DNA from: an uncultured Oscillospiraceae bacterium | GTDB taxonomy: Bacteria > Bacillota > Clostridia > Oscillospirales > Oscillospiraceae | Length of the DNA stretch: 13,029 nucleotides | Direction: 5' to 3' | NCBI GenBank assembly: GCA_910584835.1 | Contig: CAJUEG010000073.1 | Span: forward strand, 1-13,029 | Part shown: positions 12,962-13,029 of the stretch, one piece after another | Layout of the letters: every line of letters starts with the position of its first letter | Numbering within the stretch: the stretch's first letter is position 1 | Made by a program: the position numbers and the translations under genes | The notes under the pieces: generated by a model | Seen by the model: only the letters and a program-made list of their open reading frames with translations | Databases searched by the model: none | What the model was told of the DNA's origin: nothing

Positions 12962-13029
12962 GCATTTTTCAAAAACCCCCTACCCCCGTGCGAAAGCGGG
13001 GCTCGCGGCGAGTTCTTCGTACCGGGCCC

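Noticed and set aside
12984..13001. GAAA-looped CCCC/GGGG hairpin near the right edge
   Set aside because: It has a 2-base bulge and no T tract or gene context inside the window, so no function can be supported.
12980..13029. Minus-strand frame of 15 codons ending in TAG at the right edge, as the tail of an upstream gene
   Set aside because: Too short to show any family similarity or coding bias, and the nearby terminator-like stem is weak.

Overview
The window is GC-rich, densely coded bacterial DNA. It has strong AGGAGG-type ribosome sites, sigma-A-like promoters, 4-bp ATGA/GTGA gene overlaps and protein families typical of gut Clostridia (YesL/DUF624, AGE-family epimerase, 7TM hybrid kinase, FucO/RhaD/RhaB). 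I infer an anaerobic, GC-rich Oscillospiraceae-type Firmicute (Flavonifractor/Pseudoflavonifractor/Lawsonibacter-like). No rRNA gene, tRNA, CRISPR array or transposase was seen.

Layout. (1) 1-2010: a sugar epimerase of the AGE family, cut by the window edge, runs leftward. It is divergent from a rightward pair made of a small SGNH/GDSL esterase and a YesL-like DUF624 membrane protein, coupled by a 4-bp overlap. Two good promoters sit head to head between the divergent units. (2) 2134-7273: a leftward deoxy-sugar operon in the order rhamnulokinase, AraA/FucI-type isomerase, rhamnulose-1-phosphate aldolase, lactaldehyde reductase. A divergent AraC-family regulator lies at 7419-8408 and ends in a strong terminator. 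Together these enzymes would convert an L-deoxyhexose (L-rhamnose most likely, L-fucose possible) to the ketose, phosphorylate it, split it into DHAP and L-lactaldehyde, and reduce the aldehyde to 1,2-propanediol. No transporter is present in the window. (3) 8640-12788: a leftward four-gene signalling operon in the order 7TM-PAS-hybrid histidine kinase with receiver and Hpt, receiver protein, CheX-like phosphatase, receiver protein. All junctions overlap by 4 bp. None of the four proteins has a recognisable DNA-binding, cyclase or other output domain. A clean promoter (TTGACA, 17 bp, TATTGT) precedes the kinase.

Points of most interest. The rhamnulokinase gene carries an in-frame insertion of about 87 bp, made largely of two hairpins, just before its conserved SSGTWS motif; it also lacks the usual C-terminal tail. 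The operon uses an AraA-like isomerase instead of the expected TIM-barrel RhaA. The signalling operon looks like a closed phosphorelay with its own phosphatase and no output. A four-armed GGGCGCA repeat of REP-like character lies between isomerase and aldolase genes. No gene-free stretch exceeds 300 bases; the longest gaps (492-724, 8409-8639, 12789-13029) hold promoters, hairpins and terminators.
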